From Seison nebaliae (Eukaryota; Rotifera; Pararotatoria; Seisonacea; Seisonidae): a stretch of DNA of 64,000 nt. This document shows, piece after piece, positions 50,015 to 60,427 of the stretch. Position 1 is the first letter of the stretch, and every line of letters begins with the position of its first letter. Made by a program: the position numbers and the translations under genes. The notes below the pieces were generated by a model, which worked only from the letters and a program-made list of their open reading frames with translations, searched no databases and was not told the origin of the DNA. The stretch is taken from positions 1 through 64,000 of the forward strand of contig JALJEE010002868.1 in the NCBI GenBank assembly GCA_023231475.1, read 5' to 3'.

Positions 50015-50555
50015 TGCGAATGAGCGAGAGAGAGTGTGAGAGAGAGAGAGAAATGGAATAATTCTGATGGAACCAAATCTATCTCGAATGGAATTGAAGG
50101 CTAAGACTTTGTCTGTCAATCAACCGAATTGATAGATTGTTATCAATCAATTTCTCCGTTTTCTACTGTCCACAAGCCCGAATTGCTCAAAGTGGCAAGA
50201 GAACATATTCTTATCCTAATTTTTTATTCATACAATAATTGACTTAAGTCGTCCAATTAATGCTCCTTTCACTAATCAATGCCATCATCTTTCCTCCATT
50301 TTCCTCGAAATTCTGTTGAGCAACACAACGAAACTTCTTCTTTTATTCGATGTCCCCTTCTCCTACGACTTTCTTTCTTCCTATTAACTTAATGGATTTC
50401 TCATAAATACCAGTTAATAATTTAAGTTTTATCGACAATTTCCATCTCATTCATAAACATTACCCAAAACGACTAATAAGGAGTGCGACTCCTTATAAGG
50501 CGACCCATTCCCTCCCAATTCTTATCATTTTAGTTTTATCATTTTACAATAGAAC
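50015..50555. other. Bidirectional intergenic region
   Basis: Lies between divergent genes. It contains a 9-bp perfect inverted repeat with a 3-nt spacer at 50,476-50,496 (ATAAGGAGT GCG ACTCCTTAT), 60 bp before the small secreted-peptide ATG, and an AG-rich tract at about 50,025-50,050. Confidence 0.5.
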
Positions 50556-50828
50556 ATGTCTCTTCGTTATCATTCAAATGCGATAAATGTTTTCTTGATC
50601 TGTATTGTGCTTTTCCAAATTACCGAATCATTCAAACTCCGATGGAATTTCCAAGCACCTACAATCAATAAAGACCAAGATGACTCCTACCGATTATACA
50701 AAGTTAATAAATTTCTCATTCTCCTCTTTTTCATCCTCCATCATCAAGTTATCCGTTAGGTCCACTCTAATTTCCATTTACCATTATTTCCCATTTTCCC
50801 ACATCAACAAGTTGCAAACTCACTTTAA
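50556..50828 (+). CDS. Putative small secreted peptide, 71 aa
   Basis: Exons 50556-50702 and 50760-50828, with a 57-nt intron (GTTAAT ... GTTAG), join in frame. The first 30 residues look like a signal peptide (hydrophobic core INVFLICIVLFQ, then TES). The mature part would be about 43 residues with no cysteine (RWNFQAPTINKDQ; HLPLFPIFPHQQ). No family was recognised. The short intron and its donor match the style of well-supported genes nearby, which is the main support. Without a transcript this could still be a chance ORF. Confidence 0.35.
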
Positions 50829-52249
50829 TGAATATTAGCACTCGAATTCCATATAAACCTCACAATTAACCATTTCAAACTCTTATCTAATACGTAGTCT
50901 CTATTCTAGTTTCGATACAAATATCAAAAACAAAAGCCGCATATTAAGAGAGGAAGCCTGCTTTTAGTTTTTGTTTGAACTTCTATTTATTTAGCCCATT
51001 TTCAAGCTATACTCTAACGCTCTCCAACTAATCCTTGAACATGATGGTAAGTATTTCAAAATTTCCATCATTTATCTCCCAACATTTCAGCATGAACCTT
51101 CTAAGAATTATCCACATTTGGTCCTTCCCCACGAATTATATATCCTCATCCTTAATTTATCTTAACTAGATTATTATTAGGTTTAGCCTATGGGAAAAAT
51201 TCAAATTCTTCTAATTCGAACAAGTTGAAGATATGTGAGGGCGTTAAGTTTCCAAATGAAATCGGTTTAATGACTATTGAAAAATTTCATTACTATTAAT
51301 CCCTAATTAAGAATGTCAGTCTACTAACGATATGTATCGGATTATTAATGAAACGAAATAGATGAAACATGCGATGGTTTTCCTTTCAAACCGACAAGTT
51401 TTCCATTAAAAAAAGTAAGAAAATGTTTCCTCATTTCCCGAAGGAAACAGTTAGTAGTAGTTAACTTCATTTCATTTCCATCGCTATACTTGAACAGTGC
51501 ACAAAATTAATTCAACTTATGATAATGAGGGAAATGTCGTGACAATGTTAAAGGAAATTACTAACAATTATAAAAATAAAAATATTCTTTTTGCCCTCCA
51601 ATATTTTCACTTCGTTTATTGAATTTGTTAGTGGAATTGTTCGTGGAAAAATTTATTTATTTGATGCGGAACAAAAGTAGTTTCAGATAAATTTCTCATT
51701 AAAATTCAATTTAATAAAATTAAGTTTTAAGTTTTTTTATTGAGATTTTTTCAAATCATTTAAATTTTCTGTTTCCTTGGGAGGAGAAGTAGAAAAACCA
51801 TTTCTTAATTCTATTTTTCTAGAGAATTGAAAGCAAAAAATTTGTGTATTACCAAATATTGAACAATCTCCTTTCGGATCTCAGTTCAAGAAGATCATTA
51901 TTTGTGGCGAATCATTTGAAGAGATTAAGAAATCGTTTGAGTAAATCGAGGACCGCCGTTCGAAGTTCCGTCGATTTACCCACAAATCCAACATCATATT
52001 ATCGACGTTTTTAACATGACTAATTTCAAGCAACGCAAAATTGAAGAGAAGAATAATTCTGGAAAAAAAAATAATTAAAAAAATTTTGGATTGAATCTCA
52101 ATCTCCTGATTTATACTCCTACTACTACTATGTTTTACTTCTAATTTATCTTTTATCGAGAAAAAAAAATTATGAAAATTATTCCATTTCTCTTTTTCCA
52201 TTATCAGTCTGAATTGACAGAGAATGAAGTTTTGAATTAATAAAGAATT
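50829..52249. other. Intergenic
   Basis: AT-rich. Short ORFs occur on both strands but none has a motif or a good start. The minus-strand ORF at 51,881-52,201 has no supporting homology. Confidence 0.5.
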
Positions 52250-53383
52250 TTATTTAGAAATAATCGAATTGGAGGAAATGGTAATTTCTAATTCGTTGTC
52301 GTTCATAATACTGATGTTATTTCTACCGTTCGATCTCTCGCGATCTGCTCGTCGTACTCCATTCGTCACATTGATATCGAGTCGATAATTACGATTTTTC
52401 GATCGTTTGGCGTCTTCATAACTGAATAATCGTTTAGGTGATTCTCGTCTTCCTGATTGTTGTCTATCCAATTCGGCGAGTTCTTTATCGAAATCTGTTT
52501 CATTTGAATCAGGTTTATTAGGGAAATTGACGGTTCTTTTAGAAATACGTGAATGAACCGACATACGTCCATGTGTTCTATCCGAATACATTCGACTATC
52601 ATTAATTGGAGAACGATGTCGTTGAATTAACGTCGATTTATTTTCTCGTTTTTCATCCTTCGCCAAAATATTCTTCAATAAACCATCTTTGTCTGATGAA
52701 TTCAACATCGTCTCCCATGACGATTGAGCATCGATTACTTTGTCTGTGGGATCGTTATATCTTTCGTCCATCACTTGTGCCATCTTTGTCCGTTTGGATC
52801 GACTGAGTAACGATCGTCTCTGAGGAGCTTCAGACCATCGAGCGAATCTCATTTTCATATTGGGATTATCCAACACTATTCGATATGGAGTGCGTTCATC
52901 AGACATACCATCAAAATTCGTTGGAATTGTCAATTGTGCAAGAACAGTAGCTGCTTGAAGAATATCATTGAAATTAATTACACCTTTAAACGGAAATGAA
53001 ACGATTAGGAAAAGGAAAAAATAATAACAAATATTCGGATTTACAAAATTGACATAAGACGCTTCGAATATGTTATCGACTAATTTATGAATGTCAGCAC
53101 TCTCCATTCCGAAACATCCCGACACATAAATACTTCTCCCATTGAAATTCGAATCGATTTGCAACGAATGCGACACGTCTTCCGTCTTCTTTCGACGAAA
53201 ATCATCACCTGTCAATTCTAATGATTCGAGTAACTTATCCAACTGGGGAAGGTTAATTAGATTGGATGAACGTTGGGAACCGAACCGTTCGGCGCGTTGA
53301 ATCCGTCTTCCTAATTCCTGTGGATATAGAGAGTGAAAAAAGAAGGAAAGAAGAATGGAAACTGTATGGAAAATTGATTCCAT
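52250..53383 (-). CDS. Uncharacterised Arg/Ser/Asp-rich protein
   Basis: The ORF reads straight through, but its first 22 residues include a classic intron: ACA|GTTTCC ... TATCCACAG. Splicing 53383-53363 to 53317 (45-nt intron) removes an apparent signal peptide and joins MESIFHT to ELGRRIQRAERFG. The protein continues with a helical, EF-hand-like region (ADIHKLVDNIF ... GVINFNDILQAATVLAQL) and a long basic, Ser/Arg-rich tail. A hydrophobic insert within the EF-hand-like part (NICYYFFLFLIVSFPFKG, about 53,030-52,980) has intron-like ends (GTAAAT ... AAAG) but its 61-nt length would break the frame, so it is unresolved: a transmembrane helix, an intron with other borders, or a sequence error. 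No family is assigned; the RAERFG motif also occurs in SARNP-type proteins but is too short to rely on. Confidence 0.5.
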   Translation of the reverse strand: MESIFHTVSILLSFFFHSLYPQELGRRIQRAERFGSQRSSNLINLPQLDKLLESLELTGDDFRRKKTEDVSHSLQIDSNFNGRSIYVSGCFGMESADIHKLVDNIFEASYVNFVNPNICYYFFLFLIVSFPFKGVINFNDILQAATVLAQLTIPTNFDGMSDERTPYRIVLDNPNMKMRFARWSEAPQRRSLLSRSKRTKMAQVMDERYNDPTDKVIDAQSSWETMLNSSDKDGLLKNILAKDEKRENKSTLIQRHRSPINDSRMYSDRTHGRMSVHSRISKRTVNFPNKPDSNETDFDKELAELDRQQSGRRESPKRLFSYEDAKRSKNRNYRLDINVTNGVRRADRERSNGRNNISIMNDNELEITISSNSIISK

Positions 53384-54157
53384 GACGAATTGGAAATCTC
53401 AACTAGAAAACGAGAAATTATAAATCTCAAAAGACCGATCTGATATTGAGATTAGACGAGGATGAAATTGGGATTACAATCTACTTCAAATCTCTCTGCC
53501 AACTCAACATGACAATTGGACAATGGTAAAACGAACATTCATATCGAATAAACATCATTCCTTCCCACAGTAAAACATTGCAACGAAATGAATGAGTGTA
53601 GTACACAAGCGTAACATATTAAGCTGAATATTTTGAAATAAACTTTTTTAAAGTCCTCTTCGAAACTAACGGATCGACAAATCTCAATCGTTTGACAGTT
53701 CAACATTTCGGCTCATTACCCAAAAAACGTCAAGAAACCAATGTCGAAAAAAAAAGATGAATAAGAAAGCAGATATAAATTTGAAATATAAGCTTACGAA
53801 CTTTTATTTAAACATAAGAATTTTTAGAAACATCTTACTTTTTATATCATATTAATAATATGTAAATTTTTAAAAGACTAATTTTAGTGTATTATTATAA
53901 GTAAAACGATGTTTAATAAACATAATATTGATCGTAAATAGTCAATTATTTGTCTAACAAATTGTGAGAAATTTTTTCGTTTATATTTGTCGGGAAAGAT
54001 CTGAAGTGAGAAAAAATTAGAACTATTTAATTTTGAATATTGAAGAATCAAATGGTATTCCGTTAACATTTTCTTTTTTTAGCTTAGATTGTTTTATTCA
54101 TCGAAACTGTGCCTTAAACAATCAAATTCATAAATCATAGAAAAAGTGGAGTTCATA
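53384..54157. other. Intergenic
   Basis: Upstream of the minus-strand gene and downstream of the LINE fragment. A minus-strand ORF (53,884-54,069) may be the decayed C-terminal end of that LINE, but I see no motif. Confidence 0.4.
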
Positions 54158-54992
54158 CTAAAAAGTATAATATTGACAGAAAAATTTAGCAGGACTGTTG
54201 AATTGTTCACAATCTACATATGTTGGATGAGGAATATATGATATATTAATATCGGAAACGAGGGAAAAATACCTCTTAACGATTAACAATGGAAAAGGAG
54301 GGATACCAATTAGACAGAATATAAACGCCCGAGTGAATCGACGTTCACATCCTACTAACAACTCACTGTAAGATGTCACACCATCGATTGTATGCTGAAT
54401 GGAATATGCATAGAATGCATAGACTGTAAGGAAAATGAGATAGATGCCTGAATTCTATAAAAATGCTGGATTTTCAATCTGAAGAATCGAAAAGAAAAAA
54501 ACCTCAGAGAAATTTGGATCTGATTTGGTCAATGGACAAGGAAGATTTCAGACGATTATCAATTCTATATCCGAGGAGAATGAAATAATTGTAGACTATT
54601 TCAGAAAGTTCCGAATAGCGAGGTAAAATGATTCGATTAGTTAGGGATTTAGACTTTCTGGTGTTACATTCAATTCCACATTGGCTCATTCTTCTCATTA
54701 CTAGATCATAAAATGTTTTCAGGTTTTTTGATGAGTTTGCGAGGATGACTATATCATCAGCATATGGAAGAACTGCAAGATAATTATAGTTTTCCAAGAA
54801 GAAAGAGAATCGGTTATTGCAAGGAATTATTACATCGTCAAGTATTTTCCCAAATATCCAAGAGGCGAGGATGGAACCTTGACGTACGGCTTTATTGATT
54901 ACATATTCGTTTCCAATGCGTTCATTAATTTTTATTCGACCGATGAAATTCTTCGACAGCCGTTCGTATAGTATATTAGAAAGACAATACAA
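54158..54992 (-). mobile_element. Non-LTR retrotransposon fragment, copy 3, with intact YADD
   Basis: A 162-codon ORF (54992-54504) encodes the palm of a LINE reverse transcriptase: NKAVRQGSILASWIFGKILD, then LAVLPYADDIVILANSSKNL and the KSKSL region after the active site. It belongs to the same family as copies 1 and 2, sharing VRQG-S/T-IL-x2-W-I/L-F. A second segment (54379-54158; SYSELLVGCERRFTRAF) aligns with the post-RT region of copy 1 and is out of frame with the palm. The fingers (QFAYR, DASKAFD) and endonuclease are missing, so the copy is 5'-truncated and dead. Confidence 0.8.
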
Positions 54993-57498
54993 TATATTAT
55001 GTCAATGATTATTCGTCTAGTTCTTCTGCTAAAGCTGAAAGCAAGATATAGTCTAAAAACAATTTTTTGGTATTTTACGCCTATAAATTAATTTTTAGCA
55101 TATTTTTTTTTATACACTAATATAATATTTTTTACTCTTTAAGACGTTCCTCCTGGGTAAATTTCAAAAGAAACAAGGTAACTCATTAGTATAGTCGGGT
55201 AACTCATTAGTTATAAGAAGTGTTCAGAGCACAGAATGGATCTTTGGAAATTATAGTGAGAAAAAGAATGAATTATATATTAAATAGAAATAGAATGAAT
55301 TAGATTGTTCTGACGTTCGGAAGGAGGATAATTCAAGGTAAACACGAATAATTAATGTTAACCATTCAATATGTTACGTATTATTATTATTAATAACATC
55401 ATAAAAATATTAATTATCATCATTTGCTAATATAAAATTTTGAAAAGAAATTTTCCTCATTCACAATTATTTGTAATGATTAAGAAGGATTAATCACCAT
55501 TCACATTAAAGGGACGATGGTGATTTACGAATAATTCCAAATGATAAAAAGTGGAATAATTATCTTGAAAATTTTCAAATTGTTTTAAATAAAGTTTAGT
55601 TAGGAAAAAGAATTTAAAAGAATTCCTCATGTTAATTCACAAACGAAAGAGATGGAAGTTGTTTCCATTCAATTGATGATATTGGAAAGAAGTTCATTCC
55701 TCTTCTTTGACATTCTTTGGCAGAACATTCACCTTTCTAGATAGTTCATTACGAACTTTATATTTTAGTCGGCTCTCATATAAGAATGAATATAATAGTA
55801 ATAGAATAGAATAATAGAATCAGTGAATAAGTTTACATAAGACTTTTCTATCCTTTTCTCATGAATGAACTTCAAATTTGAACAAGTAAATTACAAATAT
55901 CATTAACAAATTACAGTAGTTTCGTCAATTGAACTTCGGTTCAACTTGAAGGGTTTCCATTGGTCACCAACAGTAGGAAATTTTCTCTATTTCAGAATGT
56001 ACAGTTGTTGACCGACCTCGAATGGTAGTCAATTGTTTACAAATAGTTTTTAGTAGTTTTTTTATTACTATAAGTCGAATCTGTGAAAGGAGTTGACCTT
56101 TAGTTTGCAGTCAACCCATATACGAAGAAAAGGAACGTAGTTAACTTTTTTTTTAAAGAACGCAGCTCATTTGTAAGCAAAAGGAATCAATTTAACCTTG
56201 ATTTCGAAAAAAAGAATTCAATCAACCCTTATTTTCCCAATTGGAAAGTATTCAACCCATTTTGTCTAAAATTAGAATGAAGTCAACACACCATTTTCAT
56301 GTAACTAAACGAAATTTTATTTTTTTAGAAATTAAATAATAATTCGTCTTATTATTTGTTCAAGGTTCAAGAATGCAATGAAAGAATTTTCAATTTTAAA
56401 TCTGCATATTTCTTTTAGTCACATGACATGTCAATTGTCGTTAATCTGTTCATATTACACTCTTCCCAAGTCTACCCGGTTGTTTAATGCAAGATCGAGT
56501 ACTTGGTTCCTGACAATCTGAAAAATCATATACAAAAATACCGTAACCTAATTTCCAACGACCATAATCATGACTCTTTATTTTTCATTTATCAATTAAC
56601 TACTCTATAGGGATTTACAGTTATAATAAAAAAATAAAATATAATAGTTCTTCTTATTAATTATGCATTCATTTTTCCATATATTGAAATATATGCTTTC
56701 CACGTTCACTCAATATTTTTTCATACTATTCGATACTATTCATTCATGGTATACTATTCCAAAGTTTATTTCAATTTAATAATTTTATAGTTATTTCCCA
56801 AATTGTTAAATTGTCGGAAAAATTTGTCGGATTTATGTTCCAACTTTGGGTGGAAGCACAAAAGTTTCTTGGGGAATTCATTTTTTTTTTCGAAATTTCT
56901 TTCTCTATCTAATACATATATTGTGATAGCTCGAATTAGTTGGAAGTGATTTCCATGGTGAATAGAAAGAAAACGAGAGCGAATAGTCTGGAAATTGGAG
57001 TAGGTCGTTAAACTTCAAAATCTCCTTTTTTGTCTCCATAGTAATGATTTGTTGAAATTGGGAAAAAATAGTGGGACCAATTCATAAAAATTGGGAAGTG
57101 GGAAAGGGGTTTTTCTCCGATAAAAACCGTATAAGAAAAGTGGAAGAACTTAATGAATAATGTGGATAGAATTAATGGGAAATATAATTTGAAAAATTTT
57201 TAATTAAAACAATATCATTTCCATCAAAACTTTACCGCTTTCTGACATTTTTTTTCGTCAGATAATGGAACGAAAAAAACCATTAAATAAACTCATCTTA
57301 AGAAAGACATTTAATTAGAAATATTACTTGAAAATATTCTGTCTCCTTCTCAATCATTATTTTGATCTTAACATTTTTGATTTGGAGTGAAATATTTTGA
57401 ATATGTTGAATTTGACGTTGGTATGTGAAGTTTTGTTGTAGGTGGATTATTAGTATCAATGGATCAACAGATTAATTTATTTTTTGGTTTTTCTTAAA
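54993..57498. other. Non-coding, with a degenerate tandem array
   Basis: No exon is recognised. There is a 14-bp direct repeat (GGTAACTCATTAGT at 55,177-55,190 and 55,199-55,212) and a degenerate array with a period of about 30 bp at about 55,985-56,305. AT-rich elsewhere. It should contain the promoter of the receptor gene. Confidence 0.5.
55985..56305. repeat. Degenerate tandem array, about 30-bp unit
   Basis: The motif AG-T(C/T)AAC(C) recurs about every 25-32 bases: TTGACC, TCAATT, TTGACC, TCAACCC, TTAACTT, TTTAACC, TCAACCC, TCAACCC, TCAACAC. The intervening sequence trends from pyrimidine-rich to AAAAGGAAT-like before each next motif. Copies are strongly diverged. Confidence 0.5.
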
Positions 57499-60427
57499 AT
57501 GTTTACTAGCTTGCTTATCTGCCTACATATTTCACTCTGTTCGAAAATGAAAGGTGAGTGAATTGAAGAGAAAATTGAGACATAATCACAAACGAAGTTT
57601 GAGTTGACCTTCTTCTATATTCAAAATGAGAATTAATGTCGAGAACATTCTACATAATGACACTGGTGCCTTAACTTTTAGTGAGAGAGAATTGGAGAAT
57701 GAAGTTGTTGCACATTTGGTCTGAGGAGGGGAATGAAGAGACTTAACGAAATATTCAAATTGGATACCTTACTTTAATCTTACTTTAACTATGAGAAAGC
57801 GATCGGATTTTCCCCCATTATAATTTGGAAAGAAGAAGAAAAAAAACGGATCGTAAATGTATTATTTTGTACCTAGATAGATTGGTAAGTGGGAGTGGTG
57901 GACAGTGCATTTCCAGTTACTATTCTCCTTGAAACTGTTGAAGGAAGACGAAGCGCTAAGTCGTCGAGAGGTGAAATGCTCAGAATTCAAATGCTATTTC
58001 TGTCTATTCATCTCCCAGTCGTCGATCAATCAACTGATTGATGGGAAATTGGAGTGCCGAATAAATTATCTCCATTCTCAACATTTATTATTCGGGTAGA
58101 ATTGAATAACATTTCGAACTATTTTCTTTCCTTCTTCCACCCTTGAACACTCGCTTTATTTGGTCAATAAGATTATTGCATTAAATGTGATAATAGATGA
58201 TGTGTATGGCAGATGATGGACATTTCCAGTTCATTTATCAGTTCATTCTACTCATTTATTCCTTCTCTTCCTCTTCCGTCACACTCCCTTCTTCAACAAA
58301 TAAGAAATGATTTGAAGAAATAGTCTGACTACAAACAACGAACAAATCTCTTGTTTTCTCTTATTTTTCTTTCATTCAACTACCACCCGCTAAATTGACG
58401 TCATATTATTTATTGATGTTATTCTATCGATTTTTCTCCTCAACGTTTATCCGAAATATGTTCATTTTTTCTAATTTTTTTTCCTTCGAAATATTTTTCA
58501 AACATTTCTTTCCTTTTCTTTTCTTGATAATATGAAAGAAATATTTCTCTCTTTAAATTCTATTTGGAAAAAAGGATTATTGTATGTAGTGCAAGTGGAA
58601 AAATATTCTTTAAATTTTTCTCTTTTTCAAAAATAATTTTTTAATTTGAAGATTTTATGAAATTGTCTCCTCTCGATAATTGGGAGAGAGAGAGAGAGAG
58701 AGAGAGGAAGAATGTTACAATGTTTTGATTTTGAATCATATTATCATCGAGTAAATAAAACGATCGTAACGAATAAGAATGATTTACGTGCGATTAGGAA
58801 GAATTTGGAGAAAAATTATCATAATAGTGTTTGTTGGATCAAACCGAAAGAGTCGTCGTGTTTCGTTCGTTTCACGAAATTGTCGTGGCGTTTCGGTTGT
58901 TTTCAATCCACTGACGATTGTCGACGGAATGACACATATTGTTGTGGAGAGAAGTTGTGTAATTTGAATGATGAATTATTCCCAAATCTCTTCAGTGTCA
59001 ATGAGAGTGATCATCAACCGATATTTGGTGAGAACGAATGGAAATGGTTCGAATCGTCCACTTTCTTCCTCGCCACAACTCTCACCATCTTCATCATTCT
59101 CTTCATCGTTTCCTTGTACAAATATTGGCGATTATATTGGTCGTATAAGCAATTAAAGAAAACAGTTAATTTTCGTAGGAGTCGTCTGGTTTTTGCGAGT
59201 CGTGAACGAAAGACATCTTCCAGTCAATTGTCATTGAAATTCTCGTCACCGATATCGTGCAATTCGTCGATGTTCAAAAGTGATGGATCGACTAGTCCAT
59301 TGATTGGGAATGGTGGAAAGAAGAAGAATTTGATGAAAACCATTTTTGACAAATTAAAAAGTTTCAGTTTGATCAGGAGAGAATCACAAAAGAAAAGGAA
59401 CGAAGAACGAGAACTTCCTTTGATGACGTGCACTAAACCGTGCACTGGTTCAGACGAGACGGACATCGGTTCAGGTGGAGGTAAATTGTTGTTGAAGAAT
59501 CGAGATTTACGAAGTGAATTAAAATTGTTTAATCAAATCGGCTATGGTCGATATGGAGTGGTGGTTCGGGGACGATTACGAGACGAAGATGTGGCAGTAA
59601 AATTGTTTATGACGAAAGATGAAGAATCATGGAAACATGAAACAAATATTTATAATGAATGTAAAATTAATCATAATAATATTATTTCATATATTGCCTC
59701 AGATATGGTCGATACGCTCAATGGACCACAATATATCATCATTCTCGAATACCATCAATGTGGCGATTTAAGATCATATCTTAATGAGTTGTTAGCCAGT
59801 CATAAAACAGTCGACTATTCAACGGTACTCTCACTTCTTTATACGGCGTCATTAGGACTCAAATATCTTCATACAACGATTGATTCGATTTATGGGAAGA
59901 AAGCTCTCCTTCATGGCGATATTAATTTGTCAAATATTCTGGTGAAAGTGCCCGGTGTCGCTTGTCTCACTGATTTTGGCATGTCCATTTATTATAGTAG
60001 TGAGAAAAGTTATTTTAAGTCATTAATCGCTTCTACAACAATTGGTCGGGGTAGTTATCGATATATGGCACCGGAATTCCTTGACCGAAAATTCTCGTTC
60101 AAACATTATAAGAATTTGTTCGCGTCTGACGTTTATTCTTTCTCCCTAGTCATGTGGGCATTAGGTAGATGTTGTGAGAAAGATGTGGAATGTGTTGAAG
60201 ATCCATTCTCCTCATTCACCAATCCCACACAATCCACCATGTATGAAGTGGTGGTGTTGAAAGGTGAACGACCAGATTTCCTTGAACATGTCTGGAAAGG
60301 AGAGTTGAAACGACTCAAAGATCTAATCATCGACTCGTGGCATACTAACAGTGACGACCGATTAACTAGTCTAAGAATTTCTAAGAATTTATGTTGGTTG
60401 AAAGAACAATTGGAAGAACGATGTTGA
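57499..60427 (+). CDS. Divergent TGF-beta/BMP type II receptor serine/threonine kinase
   Basis: The secure part is one long exon (58712, or 58705 if spliced, to 60427). Residues below count from the Met at 58712. The ectodomain ends in CCGEKLCN, the typical CC-x4-CN close of this family. A transmembrane helix lies at about 117-138, then a basic Ser-rich juxtamembrane region, then a kinase at about 268-565. Kinase blocks resemble BMPR2/wishful-thinking: IGYGRYGVVVRG, DVAVKLF, NIYNECKINHNNII, NILVK, TDFGMSI, YRYMAPEFLD and MYEVVVLKGERP. The catalytic loop reads HGD (401-403) instead of HRD. Two candidate 5' exons fit in phase: 57499-57553, a signal peptide (MFTSLLICLHISLCSKMK) with a GTGAGT donor, and 57906-58095, Cys-containing (VKCSEFKCYFC). 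The joined product would be about 655 aa. Ligands would be BMP/activin-type. A (AG)n microsatellite abuts the last exon's acceptor. Confidence 0.82.
58685..58706. repeat. (AG)n microsatellite at a probable splice acceptor
   Basis: Eleven AG dinucleotides immediately before the receptor's main exon, so many adjacent AGs could act as the acceptor. Confidence 0.9.

Noticed and set aside
53318-53383. Signal peptide on the 52-kb minus-strand protein
   Set aside because: The hydrophobic run is encoded by a pyrimidine tract ending in a perfect CAG acceptor. Splicing after MESIFHT removes it, so it is more likely intron.
58712-60427. TGF-beta type I receptor with a GS domain
   Set aside because: A Gly/Ser-rich patch (GSDETDIGSGGG) first suggested a GS box, but the kinase blocks (EVVVLKGERP, NILVK, DFGMS) fit type II/BMPR2-like receptors and there is no TTSGSGSG motif.
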